A stretch of 64,000 nucleotides of DNA from Halobacillus salinus (GTDB taxonomy: Bacteria; Bacillota; Bacilli; Bacillales; Halobacillaceae): the NCBI RefSeq assembly GCF_004684905.1, contig NZ_SRJC01000002.1:124001-188000 (forward strand), read 5' to 3'. Below, piece by piece: positions 33,506 through 42,610 of this stretch. The notes beneath the pieces were generated by a model. That model searched no databases. It saw only the letters and a program-made list of their open reading frames with translations, and was not told where the DNA came from. Both the position numbers and the translations under genes were made by a program. Numbering within the stretch: position 1 is the first letter of the stretch; each line of letters opens with the position of its first letter.

Positions 33506-35455
33506 TTAGTCTTCTAAACGATTCTTAACCCAATTGATTAATCCACCCATTTGCATGATTTCAACCTGGCGTTCAGATAGAGCATGTTCAAGCGTGATTG
33601 TTTTTCCTTTGTCCTTCACTTCCGCTTCCACTTGATTTGATTGTTTGATGGTGTTGCGCAGGTCACGGAAGACAAGCACATCACCTTGATCAAGTTCATC
33701 TAAATCAGACTCGTTGGTGAAAGTAAGCGGCAAGACACCGAAGTTTGCGAGGTTCTGCCAGTGGATACGAGCAAAATCTTTCACGATAGCTACTCGCAAC
33801 CCTAAATACTTCGGAGCTAATGCTGCGTGCTCACGGCTGGATCCTTGTCCATAGTTTGCACCAGCAACAACCGCATGACCTCCTTGATCGCGGATATCCA
33901 TCGCTCGGTCATAGTAGGAGTCATCGACGATCTCGAATGTGAATTTACTGATTTCAGGTAAGTTACTACGATATGGAAGAACCCTTGCACCACCTGCCAG
34001 AATTTCGTCCGTTGATATGTCGTCTCCCATCTTCAACAAGATAGGTACTTCCAACTGATCCGGCAGCTCATCCATTTCTGGGATGGATGCTACGTTCGGT
34101 CCTTTTACCAGGTCAACCTGCTTCGCTTCTTCAAATGGCAGAGGCTCATCGAGTAGCCTTGTATCAACAGTCGGCTGATCCAACTCCTGTACACTAGGAT
34201 AATCGAACCCTGCTTTTCTAGGATCCATAATCTTGCCGTGCAAGGCACTCACTGCTGCTGTTTCAGGGCTGCACAAGAAGACACTATCTTCTTTCGTACC
34301 AGAGCGTCCAGGGAAGTTACGCGGAGTTGTTCTTAAACTGTTACGTCCGGTTGCCGGTGCTTGTCCCATGCCAATACAGCCGTTACAGCCAGCTTGGTGA
34401 AGACGTCCACCCGCCTGTAAGAAGTTAGCAATGTGCCCCTCTTGGGAAAGGTCGATCAACATCTGCCTTGAAGTCGGGTTCAAGTCAAATGAGACGCCAT
34501 CCTCGATATGTCTGCCTTCGACAATTTTGGAGGCAATTGCAAAGTCACGATATCCTGGGTTTGCAGAAGATCCGATATACGATTGGTAAATGGACTCCCC
34601 TTCTACCTCTTCAACAGGCACTACATTGCCTGGACTAGATGGCTTCGCAACCATAGGTCCTAGAGAAGAAAGGTCCAACTCGTCGTGGACATCATATGTT
34701 GCGCCTTCGTCAGCCTTCAATTCTATCCAATCCTCTTCCCGTCCTTGAAGCTTCAAGAAGCGCTTCGTTTCATCATCTGATGGGAAAACCGTGCCTGTCG
34801 CTCCGAGCTCTGCTCCCATGTTGGCAATGACGTGACGGTCCATAGCAGTCAGGTTCTCTAGACCCGGACCATAGTATTCAAAAATATGATTGACTCCGCC
34901 TTTTACACCATGACGTTTCAGCATTTCCAGAATGGCGTCCTTGGCACTGACCCAATCCGGCATTTTCCCTGTCACCTTTACGCCCCATACTTTCGGCATT
35001 TTTACATAAAACGGTTCTCCAGCAATGGCCATGGCGACGTCAATACCACCAGCTCCCATTGCAAGCATTCCCATACATCCGTTTGCGCACGTGTGACTGT
35101 CGGAACCAAGTAGTGTTTTACCTGGTTTCGCAAGGCGTTGCATATGGACCGGGTGACTTACACCGTTACCTGGACGACTGAAATATAATCCGAATCGATT
35201 GGCAGCACTCTCAAGAAACAAGTGGTCATCCGGATTCTTGCTGTCCTCCTGTATTAAGTTATGGTCTACATATTGCGCCGAAGCTTCTGTTTTCGCCCGT
35301 TCGATTCCCATCGCTTCTAATTCCAACATTACCATTGTGCCTGTCGCATCTTGAGTTAACGTTTGGTCGATTTTCAAGCCGATTTCCGTACCTGGAGTCA
35401 TTTCTCCCTCTACTAGATGATCTTTGATTAATTTTTGTGTGACGTTAAGACTCAC
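33506..35455 (-). CDS. Aconitate hydratase, Aquifex-type (about 650 residues)
   Basis: 649 residues. The Fe-S cysteines are in GSDSHTCANG and AGCNGCIGMGQ. The swivel domain carries DDISTDEILAGGARVLPYRS and GANYGQGSSREHAALAP. The length fits the short aconitase group (TIGR01342 type, as I recall it), not the about 900-residue CitB typical of bacilli. It isomerises citrate to isocitrate or a related substrate. GTG start with AAGGAGGAG. It is a single gene, so its relation to a possible second, long aconitase elsewhere is open. Confidence 0.83.
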   Translation of the reverse strand: MSLNVTQKLIKDHLVEGEMTPGTEIGLKIDQTLTQDATGTMVMLELEAMGIERAKTEASAQYVDHNLIQEDSKNPDDHLFLESAANRFGLYFSRPGNGVSHPVHMQRLAKPGKTLLGSDSHTCANGCMGMLAMGAGGIDVAMAIAGEPFYVKMPKVWGVKVTGKMPDWVSAKDAILEMLKRHGVKGGVNHIFEYYGPGLENLTAMDRHVIANMGAELGATGTVFPSDDETKRFLKLQGREEDWIELKADEGATYDVHDELDLSSLGPMVAKPSSPGNVVPVEEVEGESIYQSYIGSSANPGYRDFAIASKIVEGRHIEDGVSFDLNPTSRQMLIDLSQEGHIANFLQAGGRLHQAGCNGCIGMGQAPATGRNSLRTTPRNFPGRSGTKEDSVFLCSPETAAVSALHGKIMDPRKAGFDYPSVQELDQPTVDTRLLDEPLPFEEAKQVDLVKGPNVASIPEMDELPDQLEVPILLKMGDDISTDEILAGGARVLPYRSNLPEISKFTFEIVDDSYYDRAMDIRDQGGHAVVAGANYGQGSSREHAALAPKYLGLRVAIVKDFARIHWQNLANFGVLPLTFTNESDLDELDQGDVLVFRDLRNTIKQSNQVEAEVKDKGKTITLEHALSERQVEIMQMGGLINWVKNRLED

Positions 35456-35563
35456 ACGAAACTCCTCCTTCTTATACAGATATAAAGGTTGTCAGTCATG
35501 ATGGTCGTAACTTTTCCTATACCTTTTATACCCTTAATCTGGATACCTTACTCGGAGGATTCT

Positions 35564-35597
35564 ACAAAAAAAGGAAGAGACCGAAGTCTCTTCCTTT
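35564..35597 (-). terminator. Terminator of the neutral protease gene
   Basis: A 12-bp stem, AAAGGAAGAGAC (35570-35581) with GTCTCTTCCTTT (35586-35597), is followed on the minus strand by a T run. Confidence 0.88.
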
Positions 35598-35610
35598 AGT
35601 AATTCAGCTA

Positions 35611-37194
35611 TTATAGTCCTACATTGCTCCATGCTTGCGTTACCGCACTCTTCGCAGAAGATCCGTAGAGATCTTGTGCCGATTGTTGAAGTGCTGCTTT
35701 GGCACTCTGGAAGTTACTTGATGGTGTCAAGTAAACCGTCAATGCACGATAGTAGATTTGTTGTGCTTTTGAAATTCCCAAGCTGTTGATTGTATAGTAA
35801 GCGGCTTTGTTCGGGATACCACTATTGATGTGGACACCGCCCCAGTCGCCCGCTTCTGTGTTCGGAAGGTTTTGGTATTCATTCATGTGATCTGGCTGAT
35901 TGTAGGCATTAGGATTAGATAGAGAACGCAATGCATCTCCACTCACTCCAGGTGTGTACACATCTTCACCCATCAACCAATCTTCGGAGTCGACAAAGTA
36001 TCCGAATACATCAGAGAAAGATTCGTTAAGTGCACCAGATTGGTTTTCGTAAATTAGTCCAGCAGTCGTATCTGTTACTGCGTGCGTCAATTCATGAGCA
36101 ACGATATCATCGGCACCAGAAAGGTACGTAAAGGTCGAACCATCACCGTCACCATAAATCATCTGATTCCCTGTCCAAGCTGCGTTATTGTAGTTGGAAC
36201 CATAGTGAACCGTAGAACGGATGTCTGAACCATTGTTGTCATAACTTACACGATTGAAAGTATCGTAGTAGTAATCAAATACTTCACCCGCATAGTAATG
36301 AGCATCAACTGCTGCTTTTTGGCGCTCACTGTAAAACGTATTGCCACTGTCCGTTACATAGTAGCCAGGAAGGCTGCTGTATTGACCACCATAGTTATCA
36401 AACGTTTCAATAACACCATTCATCGGTTTCGTCGTATCAAACAAATAATAAGTATTGTTATAAGCATATGTGTTCAATGACTTCGTATCGCCAAGGACAC
36501 CAGTTCCCGTTCCAGTAGCCTCGTGGACGACGTTAGATGCTTTCAACACATCGCCAGTCTCTGCATTGATATAAACTTGCCAGTTCGCTGGATAAGGCTG
36601 GGCAAATTGAAGTTCTACATGATAAGCAAGGGTGTACTCTCCGTCCTCATTGTACACAACAAGGTCAGAGTTCTCTGTTAATGTATTGAAATCTTCCCCA
36701 AGTTCACTCTTTTGAACTTTGTCAGCATCTTCACGGTCTACGTCAATATGATCCCAAGCGTAGTCAACCGCCTGGTGTTTATTGAACGCTTTTTGTTGGC
36801 GAACCTTGTCAGGTGCGTCACTGTGAAACTCACCGTTCACTGCTGCAACGTTCCCTTTCTTATCGGTATGTACGACAACTTTCGAATTAGCAACCGGTAC
36901 ATTTTGAATGACACGGTTGTACACGTAGTGAGTCATACCAAGTTCATCTGTTTCTGTTTTTACTAGTTTCAGATCTTTGTTGACTTTTAGATTTAAAGTA
37001 GATTCATTCGCTTTAAGAAACTTATCAACGGCTTTATTTGACACAACATTCTTCACGTCAAAGTTCTTCTTGATAAATTGAGAAGCTTCTTTACCTTGAT
37101 CAAGGTCTGCTGAAACGTCCGCACTTACGGTAGTCCCTCCCGCAACAATGCTAGTCCCTAAAACAAAAGTCGCCATTACTGATTTCCAATTCAT
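35611..37194 (-). CDS. Secreted thermolysin-like neutral metalloprotease (M4)
   Basis: About 527 residues as a pre-pro-enzyme: Sec signal peptide (about 1-26, ending near TVSADVSA), FTP/PepSY propeptide, then the M4 catalytic domain. The zinc motif HELTHAVTD, third ligand region NESFSDVFGYF and the active-site His in GGVHINSGIPNKAAYY are all intact. It degrades proteins outside the cell. ATG 37194 with AGGAGGG is chosen over a longer frame to 37236. It is divergent to an NprR/PlcR-like regulator gene 226 nt away, which probably controls it. An imperfect palindrome at 37233-37246 (TCACAATTTTCTGA) is a candidate binding site. Confidence 0.92.
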   Translation of the reverse strand: MNWKSVMATFVLGTSIVAGGTTVSADVSADLDQGKEASQFIKKNFDVKNVVSNKAVDKFLKANESTLNLKVNKDLKLVKTETDELGMTHYVYNRVIQNVPVANSKVVVHTDKKGNVAAVNGEFHSDAPDKVRQQKAFNKHQAVDYAWDHIDVDREDADKVQKSELGEDFNTLTENSDLVVYNEDGEYTLAYHVELQFAQPYPANWQVYINAETGDVLKASNVVHEATGTGTGVLGDTKSLNTYAYNNTYYLFDTTKPMNGVIETFDNYGGQYSSLPGYYVTDSGNTFYSERQKAAVDAHYYAGEVFDYYYDTFNRVSYDNNGSDIRSTVHYGSNYNNAAWTGNQMIYGDGDGSTFTYLSGADDIVAHELTHAVTDTTAGLIYENQSGALNESFSDVFGYFVDSEDWLMGEDVYTPGVSGDALRSLSNPNAYNQPDHMNEYQNLPNTEAGDWGGVHINSGIPNKAAYYTINSLGISKAQQIYYRALTVYLTPSSNFQSAKAALQQSAQDLYGSSAKSAVTQAWSNVGL

Positions 37195-37327
37195 TGAATC
37201 CCTCCTAGATTTTTTAACGCAAATCCAATGTATCACAATTTTCTGACTAAATGTCTGGGAAAGTCATCTCTCAAATCTTCTCTTAAAGCCTTCTAAAACA
37301 GGTGACTTGGGAAACCTATCGATGTAG

Positions 37328-37356
37328 TTGAAATTTACTAGTCGAACATGTATTCT
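37328..37356 (+). promoter_or_regulatory. Promoter of the RRNPP regulator gene
   Basis: TTGAAA (37328-37333), a 17-nt spacer and TATTCT (37351-37356) form a plausible sigma-A promoter. The regulator's ATG is at 37420. Confidence 0.6.
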
Positions 37357-37419
37357 AAAAATAGATTTACTCGCAGGTAATGCTTGTGAATCTTAGTTGA
37401 TCGACTAGGTGTGTTTAAA

Positions 37420-38709
37420 ATGGAATATGGCAAAGTGCTTCGGTTCCACCGGGTAAAGCAGGGTCTGACACAGAACCAGCTTGCCGAGGGAATTATCTCG
37501 CCCGCGTATCTCTCTAAGATTGAGAATGATCAGACGGTCCCAGCGTTCGAGGTGCTTGAACTCCTCTATGAACGTCTTGGCCTCGACTTTCATGACTCCT
37601 CCAACAGCCATCCATCCAAGGAGAAGCTGAAGGAATGGTATGAAGCGATCGTTTTCAAAGACAAAGAAAAAGCCCGCGCTTTAAAAGACGAGCTTCTTCA
37701 AGAGAAAGAGACGCATAATAATCATCACTTGTATATATACTTCGAGCTTTTCCGCATTCGCTACTTACTTTTAGAAGATGAAGTAGAGAAGGCTTATGAA
37801 GTCTGGAAAAGTTTAAAGCAACATAGAGATACATTTGATGAAGAGATGGAGTTTTACTATCACTTGGTTGTAGGATTATTACAGTATTCTAGCGGAAGGT
37901 TTGAAGAATCCTTCCAATCGTTAATGCAAGCTAAAAATCACAGCGCTTCCATAACATTGATGTTAATGGATTGGGAAGTAAGTGATTTATACTATGTATT
38001 AGGTTTGAGCACTAGCCAAGCAAGCCAAATATCTGCTTCTGTGTTCTATATTGATCAAGCCTTAGAAATTTACCAATCCAGATATGATTTGGAAAAAAGC
38101 GCCGAGTGTCACATTTTACAAGGGATTAATTATAGTAAGTTAAAAAACTATGCCAAGTCCCTTGAGAATTACAATGTTGCTCGAAAGATTGCATTGCAAA
38201 CGAATAGCCGAAAGCAACTGAATTTAGTTTACACTAACATCGGAACACTGGAATCACGTCTAGGAAACCGTCAATCTGCCATAAGTAATTACATTAAAAG
38301 TATTAATTATTTTGATTATGATGATACTCGGTATAAAAAGTCCTCACTATTACCCACAATTCATGGCTTAATATTAGAACATTATCGGATAGGTGATTAT
38401 GATGGTGCTTCTAAATGGATACAGAAGGGCAATGAGGAACTTAAGTATTTAAAATCCGAATCTTATTATCTACATTTCAACTTCTACAAATTGTTGATTA
38501 ATAATGATGATAGTTTAGAAAGTCATTTAGAGGACATATTGATACCTTACTTTCAGCAAAGAAGGGAATACAATTATATTATCCGCTATTCGATGGTTCT
38601 TGCTGACCTTTTAGAAAAAAAGCGGATGTATAAGAAGTCTTCTGAATACCTAAGGTTAGCAATTCAATTGTTAAATAAACATTCTCACTTAGGAGGTATT
38701 CTATTATGA
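37420..38709 (+). CDS. RRNPP-family peptide-responsive regulator (NprR/PlcR-like, HTH plus TPR)
   Basis: About 429 residues. Residues 1-60 are an XRE-type helix-turn-helix (FHRVKQGLTQNQLAEG, YLSKIENDQTVP). The rest is all-helical TPR-like repeats, for example SKLKNYAKSLENYNVARKIA and GTLESRLGNRQSAISNYIKS. This is the layout of PlcR, NprR and PrgX, which bind re-imported signal peptides. The stop codon overlaps the ATG of an exported short peptide gene (ATGA). The middle and end of the gene are AT-richer than neighbours. It likely controls the divergent protease gene, by analogy with NprR and nprA. Confidence 0.82.
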   Translation: MEYGKVLRFHRVKQGLTQNQLAEGIISPAYLSKIENDQTVPAFEVLELLYERLGLDFHDSSNSHPSKEKLKEWYEAIVFKDKEKARALKDELLQEKETHNNHHLYIYFELFRIRYLLLEDEVEKAYEVWKSLKQHRDTFDEEMEFYYHLVVGLLQYSSGRFEESFQSLMQAKNHSASITLMLMDWEVSDLYYVLGLSTSQASQISASVFYIDQALEIYQSRYDLEKSAECHILQGINYSKLKNYAKSLENYNVARKIALQTNSRKQLNLVYTNIGTLESRLGNRQSAISNYIKSINYFDYDDTRYKKSSLLPTIHGLILEHYRIGDYDGASKWIQKGNEELKYLKSESYYLHFNFYKLLINNDDSLESHLEDILIPYFQQRREYNYIIRYSMVLADLLEKKRMYKKSSEYLRLAIQLLNKHSHLGGILL

Positions 38710-38831
38710 AAAAATTCCTAGTAGTTTTAGGTATCGTAGGTTTCTTAGCAGCTTCGGCATTTGTGCCAGGCACTCAAGATATTGCTGAAGATGCTTACCC
38801 ACCATTGTTCGGCTACGCACAACAGTCTTAA
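38706..38831 (+). CDS. Short exported signal-peptide precursor (NprX/PapR-like)
   Basis: A 41-residue ORF with AGGAGGT before its ATG. It starts MKKFLVVLGIVGFLAAS, a Sec signal, and has a short polar tail (TQDIAEDAYPPLFGYAQQS, last 19 residues). This is the make-up of NprX, PapR and Phr pre-pro-peptides, which are exported, trimmed and re-imported to bind the regulator encoded just upstream. The mature peptide is expected within the last 10 residues (inference). Start and regulator stop overlap by ATGA. No close sequence match is known to me. Confidence 0.78.
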   Translation: MKKFLVVLGIVGFLAASAFVPGTQDIAEDAYPPLFGYAQQS

Positions 38832-38878
38832 TTAATTTATTTTAACTCCCCTAATCCTATACTTATACAAACTATTAC

Positions 38879-38913
38879 ACCTCTACCCGGCCTGTGGTAG
38901 AGGTCTTTTTTTT
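38879..38913 (+). terminator. Terminator of the regulator-peptide operon
   Basis: ACCTCTACC (38879-38887) pairs with GGTAGAGGT (38896-38904), followed by CTTTTTTTT. Confidence 0.88.
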
Positions 38914-38927
38914 ATGAGGTGATCTAT

Positions 38928-39569
38928 ATGTATATCATCGGCATCGATTTATCCGGCCCTTCTAACCATCAAGATACTGTCCTTACTTCTTTCATCGTAG
39001 ACAATCATCATTTAACTTTTGACAACAGGATCTTAGGGGCTTCGGATGAAGCTATGATTTCGTTCGTTTCATCCCTGCCTTCAGACAAGCCGATTTTCAT
39101 TGGGATTGATTCTCCTCTCTCCTATCAGGATGGCGGAGGAGATCGCCCGTATGATCGGGAGTTAAGACGTTTTGCCAAAGGACTTGGTATGAAATCAGGG
39201 TCCATTATGACGCCTACCCTGACGAGGATGATCTATTTAACAGCTAGGGGGATCCACCTGGCGCACACCCTTTCCTCCATGGAGAACGTGAATGTAACTG
39301 AAGTACACCCTGGGGTAGCACTGGCATCTCGAGTCCCAGCTGATGAGATGCACCATGTCTTACACTATAAGAAAAGGGATGAGAGTCTAGATTGGGTGCA
39401 AGACTTCTTGTCGACCTACATAAGTCGGCTTTTACCTCCTGCCCATACTTCCCATGAGATAGACTCTATTTTAGCTGCTATTGCCTGCTGGCACTGGGCG
39501 ACAGAGTCTAATATTCCTTGGTGCATGGGAGCCAAGCCCCCTCATCACCCTTTTCCGATTACTGTTTAA
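38928..39569 (+). CDS. DUF429 family protein (predicted RNase H-like fold)
   Basis: About 213 residues. Opening YIIGIDLSGPSN and FIGIDSPLSY supply conserved Asp residues of the DUF429 family, predicted RNase H-like. Further family-like parts are VNVTEVHPGVALA and HEIDSILAAIACWHWA. Function unknown. ATG 38928 is chosen because GAGGTGAT precedes it; a GTG at 38919 lies inside that site. Confidence 0.78.
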   Translation: MYIIGIDLSGPSNHQDTVLTSFIVDNHHLTFDNRILGASDEAMISFVSSLPSDKPIFIGIDSPLSYQDGGGDRPYDRELRRFAKGLGMKSGSIMTPTLTRMIYLTARGIHLAHTLSSMENVNVTEVHPGVALASRVPADEMHHVLHYKKRDESLDWVQDFLSTYISRLLPPAHTSHEIDSILAAIACWHWATESNIPWCMGAKPPHHPFPITV

Positions 39570-39606
39570 AAAAACTCGACACTAGCAAAGTGTCGAGTTT
39601 TTTCGT
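39568..39606. terminator. Bidirectional terminator
   Basis: AAACTCGACACT (39572-39583) pairs with AGTGTCGAGTTT (39589-39600), with flanking A and T runs, between converging genes. Confidence 0.88.
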
Positions 39607-41013
39607 TTAAGGGGTTACTGGTTGGTATTCTTTTTGATACGCACTGAAACCACCTGTCAGATTTAGTACATCTTTGAAGCCGTTCGCTTGCAGTACACTT
39701 GCTGCGATTGCCGAACGTTTACCCGACTGGCAGTGCACAATTGGTGTCTTCCCAGTAGGAATTTGGTCCAGGTTCTCTTGCAGCTCTCCAAGTAAAATGC
39801 GCTCGGCTCCTTGAATATGGCCTTCATTCCATTCGTTCTGGTTTCTTACATCCACAATTACGTAATCCTCATGTTCACGGTATTGTGCTTCTAATTCTCT
39901 CGGTGAAATGTTTTGATACGTTTCGAGAGAAGATTGTTTCTCTATTTCACCCGCGTCAACATATGCTATTACGTCATCGAGACCAATGGACTCTAACATT
40001 TTCTTGACGTCAGATACTTGGTCCATTCGACTAATCAATACAATCGACTGGTCATAACCAATGATCCACCCCGCCCAGTTCGGTAAGGATTTATCATAAG
40101 AAATGTTAATGGTGCCAGGTAAGTGTCCTTCTTTGAATTCTTCCTTTGAACGAGTGTCTAAGATGACATAATCATCGGTCTTGTATGCTTCTAACGCTTC
40201 TGGCGTAAGTTGCTTCATGTCGCGATCTTTCTCTAAGGATGGTCCTTGCTTATTCAGCTTTTTCATCATAGCAAAGTATTTGGGTGGTTCTGGTTGCCCA
40301 TCAAGCAACTGCTCTGTAAAGGCCTCTTCTTCGTCAAACTGTAGTGCCCAGTTATTCAATTTCTCATAGCCTACCGTAGAAGAAGGTACCGCTCCTAACG
40401 ATTTACCACAAGCACTTCCTGCACCGTGTCCAGGCCATACTTGAACATAATCACCTAATTGCTTGAATCGTTTCAGGGAAGCAAACATTTGCTTCGCACC
40501 TTCAGCAGACGTGCCTTCTTCACCGGCTGCCTTTTCCAATAAGTCTGGTCGCCCTACATCCCCGACAAATACGAAGTCTCCTGTAAAGATGCCCATCGGC
40601 ACTTCCGACCCTCCACCTTCATCCGTCAGAAGGAACGAGATACTCTCAGGAGTATGTCCTGGTGTATGCATGACATCCATACGGATATTACCAACGTAGA
40701 ACTGATCGTTATCCTTTAAAAGCTGATGCTTTGTCTCATCTAAATATTGATAAGACCAATCTTCTCCTCCTTCGCCAGATACAAGTAATTCTACTTGATT
40801 ACTGTTTGCAAGCTCTCGAGCTCCAGAGAGGAAGTCTGCATGGATGTGCGTTTCTGCAGCTTTCGTTATCGTAAAGCCCTCTTTCTCAGCAGTTTCCAAG
40901 TATGGGGTAGCATCACGCGCCGGATCAATGACCAGTGCCTCACCAGTACGCTGACAGCCTACCATATAAGACATTTGAGCTAGGTTTTCATCAAAGAACG
41001 ATTTGAAATACAT
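39607..41013 (-). CDS. CstB-like persulfide dioxygenase with two rhodanese domains
   Basis: About 468 residues. The first 250 are a metallo-beta-lactamase fold of the persulfide dioxygenase group: HIHADFLSG, HTPGHTPESISF and GDFVFVGDVGRPDL. Then come two rhodanese domains. The first (about 270-360) has LISRMD where a Cys loop is expected, so it is inactive; the second (from about 370) has the active loop VHCQSGKRS. This order is that of staphylococcal CstB, which clears per- and polysulfides. ATG 41013 with GGAGGG. The promoter carries a CstR-type palindrome. Confidence 0.85.
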   Translation of the reverse strand: MYFKSFFDENLAQMSYMVGCQRTGEALVIDPARDATPYLETAEKEGFTITKAAETHIHADFLSGARELANSNQVELLVSGEGGEDWSYQYLDETKHQLLKDNDQFYVGNIRMDVMHTPGHTPESISFLLTDEGGGSEVPMGIFTGDFVFVGDVGRPDLLEKAAGEEGTSAEGAKQMFASLKRFKQLGDYVQVWPGHGAGSACGKSLGAVPSSTVGYEKLNNWALQFDEEEAFTEQLLDGQPEPPKYFAMMKKLNKQGPSLEKDRDMKQLTPEALEAYKTDDYVILDTRSKEEFKEGHLPGTINISYDKSLPNWAGWIIGYDQSIVLISRMDQVSDVKKMLESIGLDDVIAYVDAGEIEKQSSLETYQNISPRELEAQYREHEDYVIVDVRNQNEWNEGHIQGAERILLGELQENLDQIPTGKTPIVHCQSGKRSAIAASVLQANGFKDVLNLTGGFSAYQKEYQPVTP

Positions 41014-41044
41014 GTAAGGACCCTCCACTAAAAGATTTGACTCC

Positions 41045-41073
41045 ATTATAATACCCTTAAGGGTATATGTAAA
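41045..41073 (-). promoter_or_regulatory. Promoter with CstR/CsoR-type operator
   Basis: On the minus strand TTTACA (41073-41068), a 17-nt spacer and TATAAT (41050-41045) form the promoter. A perfect 16-bp palindrome ATACCCTTAAGGGTAT (41051-41066) fills the spacer. This matches the ATACCC-GGGTAT half-sites of CstR, a persulfide-sensing CsoR-family repressor. No cstR gene is in the window. Confidence 0.8.
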
Positions 41074-41108
41074 ACATCATGATCGCTACGTTTCACCTTT
41101 AGTATATA

Positions 41109-41143
41109 CAAAAAAAGTAGTGCGTAAAGTTACGCACTACTTT
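41109..41143 (-). terminator. Terminator of the uncharacterised 41130 gene
   Basis: A 14-bp self-complementary stem (41114-41127 with 41130-41143) with a minus-strand T run. It includes the last codons of the gene. Confidence 0.82.
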
Positions 41144-41645
41144 CTTCAAAATATTTTACAAATGTTTCAAGAGGATACGTATGTTTCAAGGGCGTAAACA
41201 ACATATTCTTATTCATAAACTTGTTGATTTCCACTGCATCGATCTCATCATAGCTTTGATCTTCCGTTTTAGCTTCCACCATGGATTTCATTTCGTTCAT
41301 CATCCCTAGTATTTGCCTGCTTGCAGTCTTCGTATATACGATTTGACTAGACTGCTTCTCCATCTGATCAATAATTGCTTGATCCACCTCTAATGCTTGT
41401 AACAACTGGCGTAGAGAGCCCTTGATTACACTATCCAAATGTTCGAATTGTTGCTCTCTGAGGTCAAACAGAGTCAAATTCAGGCCTGTTTGATTATTCA
41501 TCAATAGTAGACACTTACGATTATAGATACTGATGATATTGGCATGCCACTGAAAGATGGCCGGTACATCCTGATAATCTTTGTCGTCTTCGATCGTATA
41601 ACTTATTTCATTTTGAACTTTCTTTGTTGCTCCAATCACAAACAC
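41130..41645 (-). CDS. Uncharacterised protein (possibly DUF6933-like)
   Basis: About 171 residues. Notable is the segment FQWHANIISIYNRKCLLLMN, which recalls small bacterial proteins grouped as DUF6933; I am not sure of that. No signal peptide or membrane helix. Mostly helical C-terminal half. A GTG at 41645 with GAGGTGAA is favoured over a GTG at 41654 that lies within that site. Single gene with terminator. Function unknown. Confidence 0.6.
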   Translation of the reverse strand: MFVIGATKKVQNEISYTIEDDKDYQDVPAIFQWHANIISIYNRKCLLLMNNQTGLNLTLFDLREQQFEHLDSVIKGSLRQLLQALEVDQAIIDQMEKQSSQIVYTKTASRQILGMMNEMKSMVEAKTEDQSYDEIDAVEINKFMNKNMLFTPLKHTYPLETFVKYFEESSA

Positions 41646-41844
41646 AGTATTCACCTCGACATTTTATAAACTAGTTCTAGTGTAACATGTCTTCCGTTCT
41701 ACTGAAGGGAGTAAGGCATATACTACCTTCTACTCTTCCTAAATACATTCTTCATTAGCATAAGACATGAATTTTCAGAATATTTAATTCGATTATAATA
41801 TGACGTGACAGTAGAGACAAGTTTCATAAGCCTAGCCCACGGCA

Positions 41845-41880
41845 TAAAAAAAAGACTTGAGGTAATAAACCTCAAGCCTT
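41845..41880 (-). terminator. Terminator of the trehalose operon
   Basis: Stem 41852-41863 with 41869-41880 (one mismatch that is a G-U pair on the transcribed strand), followed by a minus-strand T run. It overlaps the treR stop. Confidence 0.83.
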
Positions 41881-42588
41881 AGTTCGCCTTGCAAAGTCTA
41901 CAAACTGAAATTTATCGGGGCGGTGTCTAGATTCTGTATATTGGAACAACGTAGCATCAGCCAAATACACATAACTCCGAATGACCACAACTTGCTCATG
42001 ATCAAGAAGATCCAAATACTCTTGATCTTCTTGCGTTACCCTTTCCACAACAATTTCTTTTTTTGCAAAACTAATATCTAGTCCGAGCTCCCCTTCGATG
42101 TAGCTATAAAGGGATTCTTCTGCTATAGAAGTCGATAGCTCCGGCACTATATCTTCCCTGATAAAATCTTTATCTAAGATGATCCGTTCGCCTCCGATTT
42201 CCCGGGAACGCACGACTTTCCACAATTTTTGATTCGGCTTGCATTGCAAATGCTTCTCGACTCCCCCTTTGGGAAGTCCAAGAGATAGTTCATGCACAAT
42301 TGTTTTGAAGTCCTGTCCCAGCTGATTGGACAATTCCTTGAAACTAGTCAGGCCAGAGACAGGGAACTCAAATTTGCTGTGATCGAGAACAACGGATCCT
42401 TTCCCACGAACCTTTTGGATATAACCGTTTTGGGCAAGAAGATTCAAAGCTTTGCGAACCGTTTCTCTGGAAGTATCGTACTGACGACAGAGATCATGTT
42501 CGGATGGGAGTGTCTCACCAGGGTGGATTTTCCCCTGCTGAATCAAACGAACGAGCTCATTATAGATAAACAAAAATTTATTTTTCAT
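41872..42588 (-). CDS. treR: Trehalose operon repressor TreR (GntR family)
   Basis: About 238 residues. N-terminal GntR winged helix (LPSEHDLCRQYDTSRETVRKAL) and C-terminal UTRA effector domain (LYSYIEGELGLDISFAKKEI, ending in FQFVDFARR). It closely resembles B. subtilis TreR as I recall it. It represses the operon until trehalose-6-phosphate binds. ATG 42588 is chosen from the AGGTG spacing and the family start. Last gene of the operon; it should feed back on the two TATATA-core operators upstream of the EIIA gene. Confidence 0.9.
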   Translation of the reverse strand: MKNKFLFIYNELVRLIQQGKIHPGETLPSEHDLCRQYDTSRETVRKALNLLAQNGYIQKVRGKGSVVLDHSKFEFPVSGLTSFKELSNQLGQDFKTIVHELSLGLPKGGVEKHLQCKPNQKLWKVVRSREIGGERIILDKDFIREDIVPELSTSIAEESLYSYIEGELGLDISFAKKEIVVERVTQEDQEYLDLLDHEQVVVIRSYVYLADATLFQYTESRHRPDKFQFVDFARRTKA

Positions 42589-42610
42589 TTCCATCACCTA
42601 GTACAGTATA

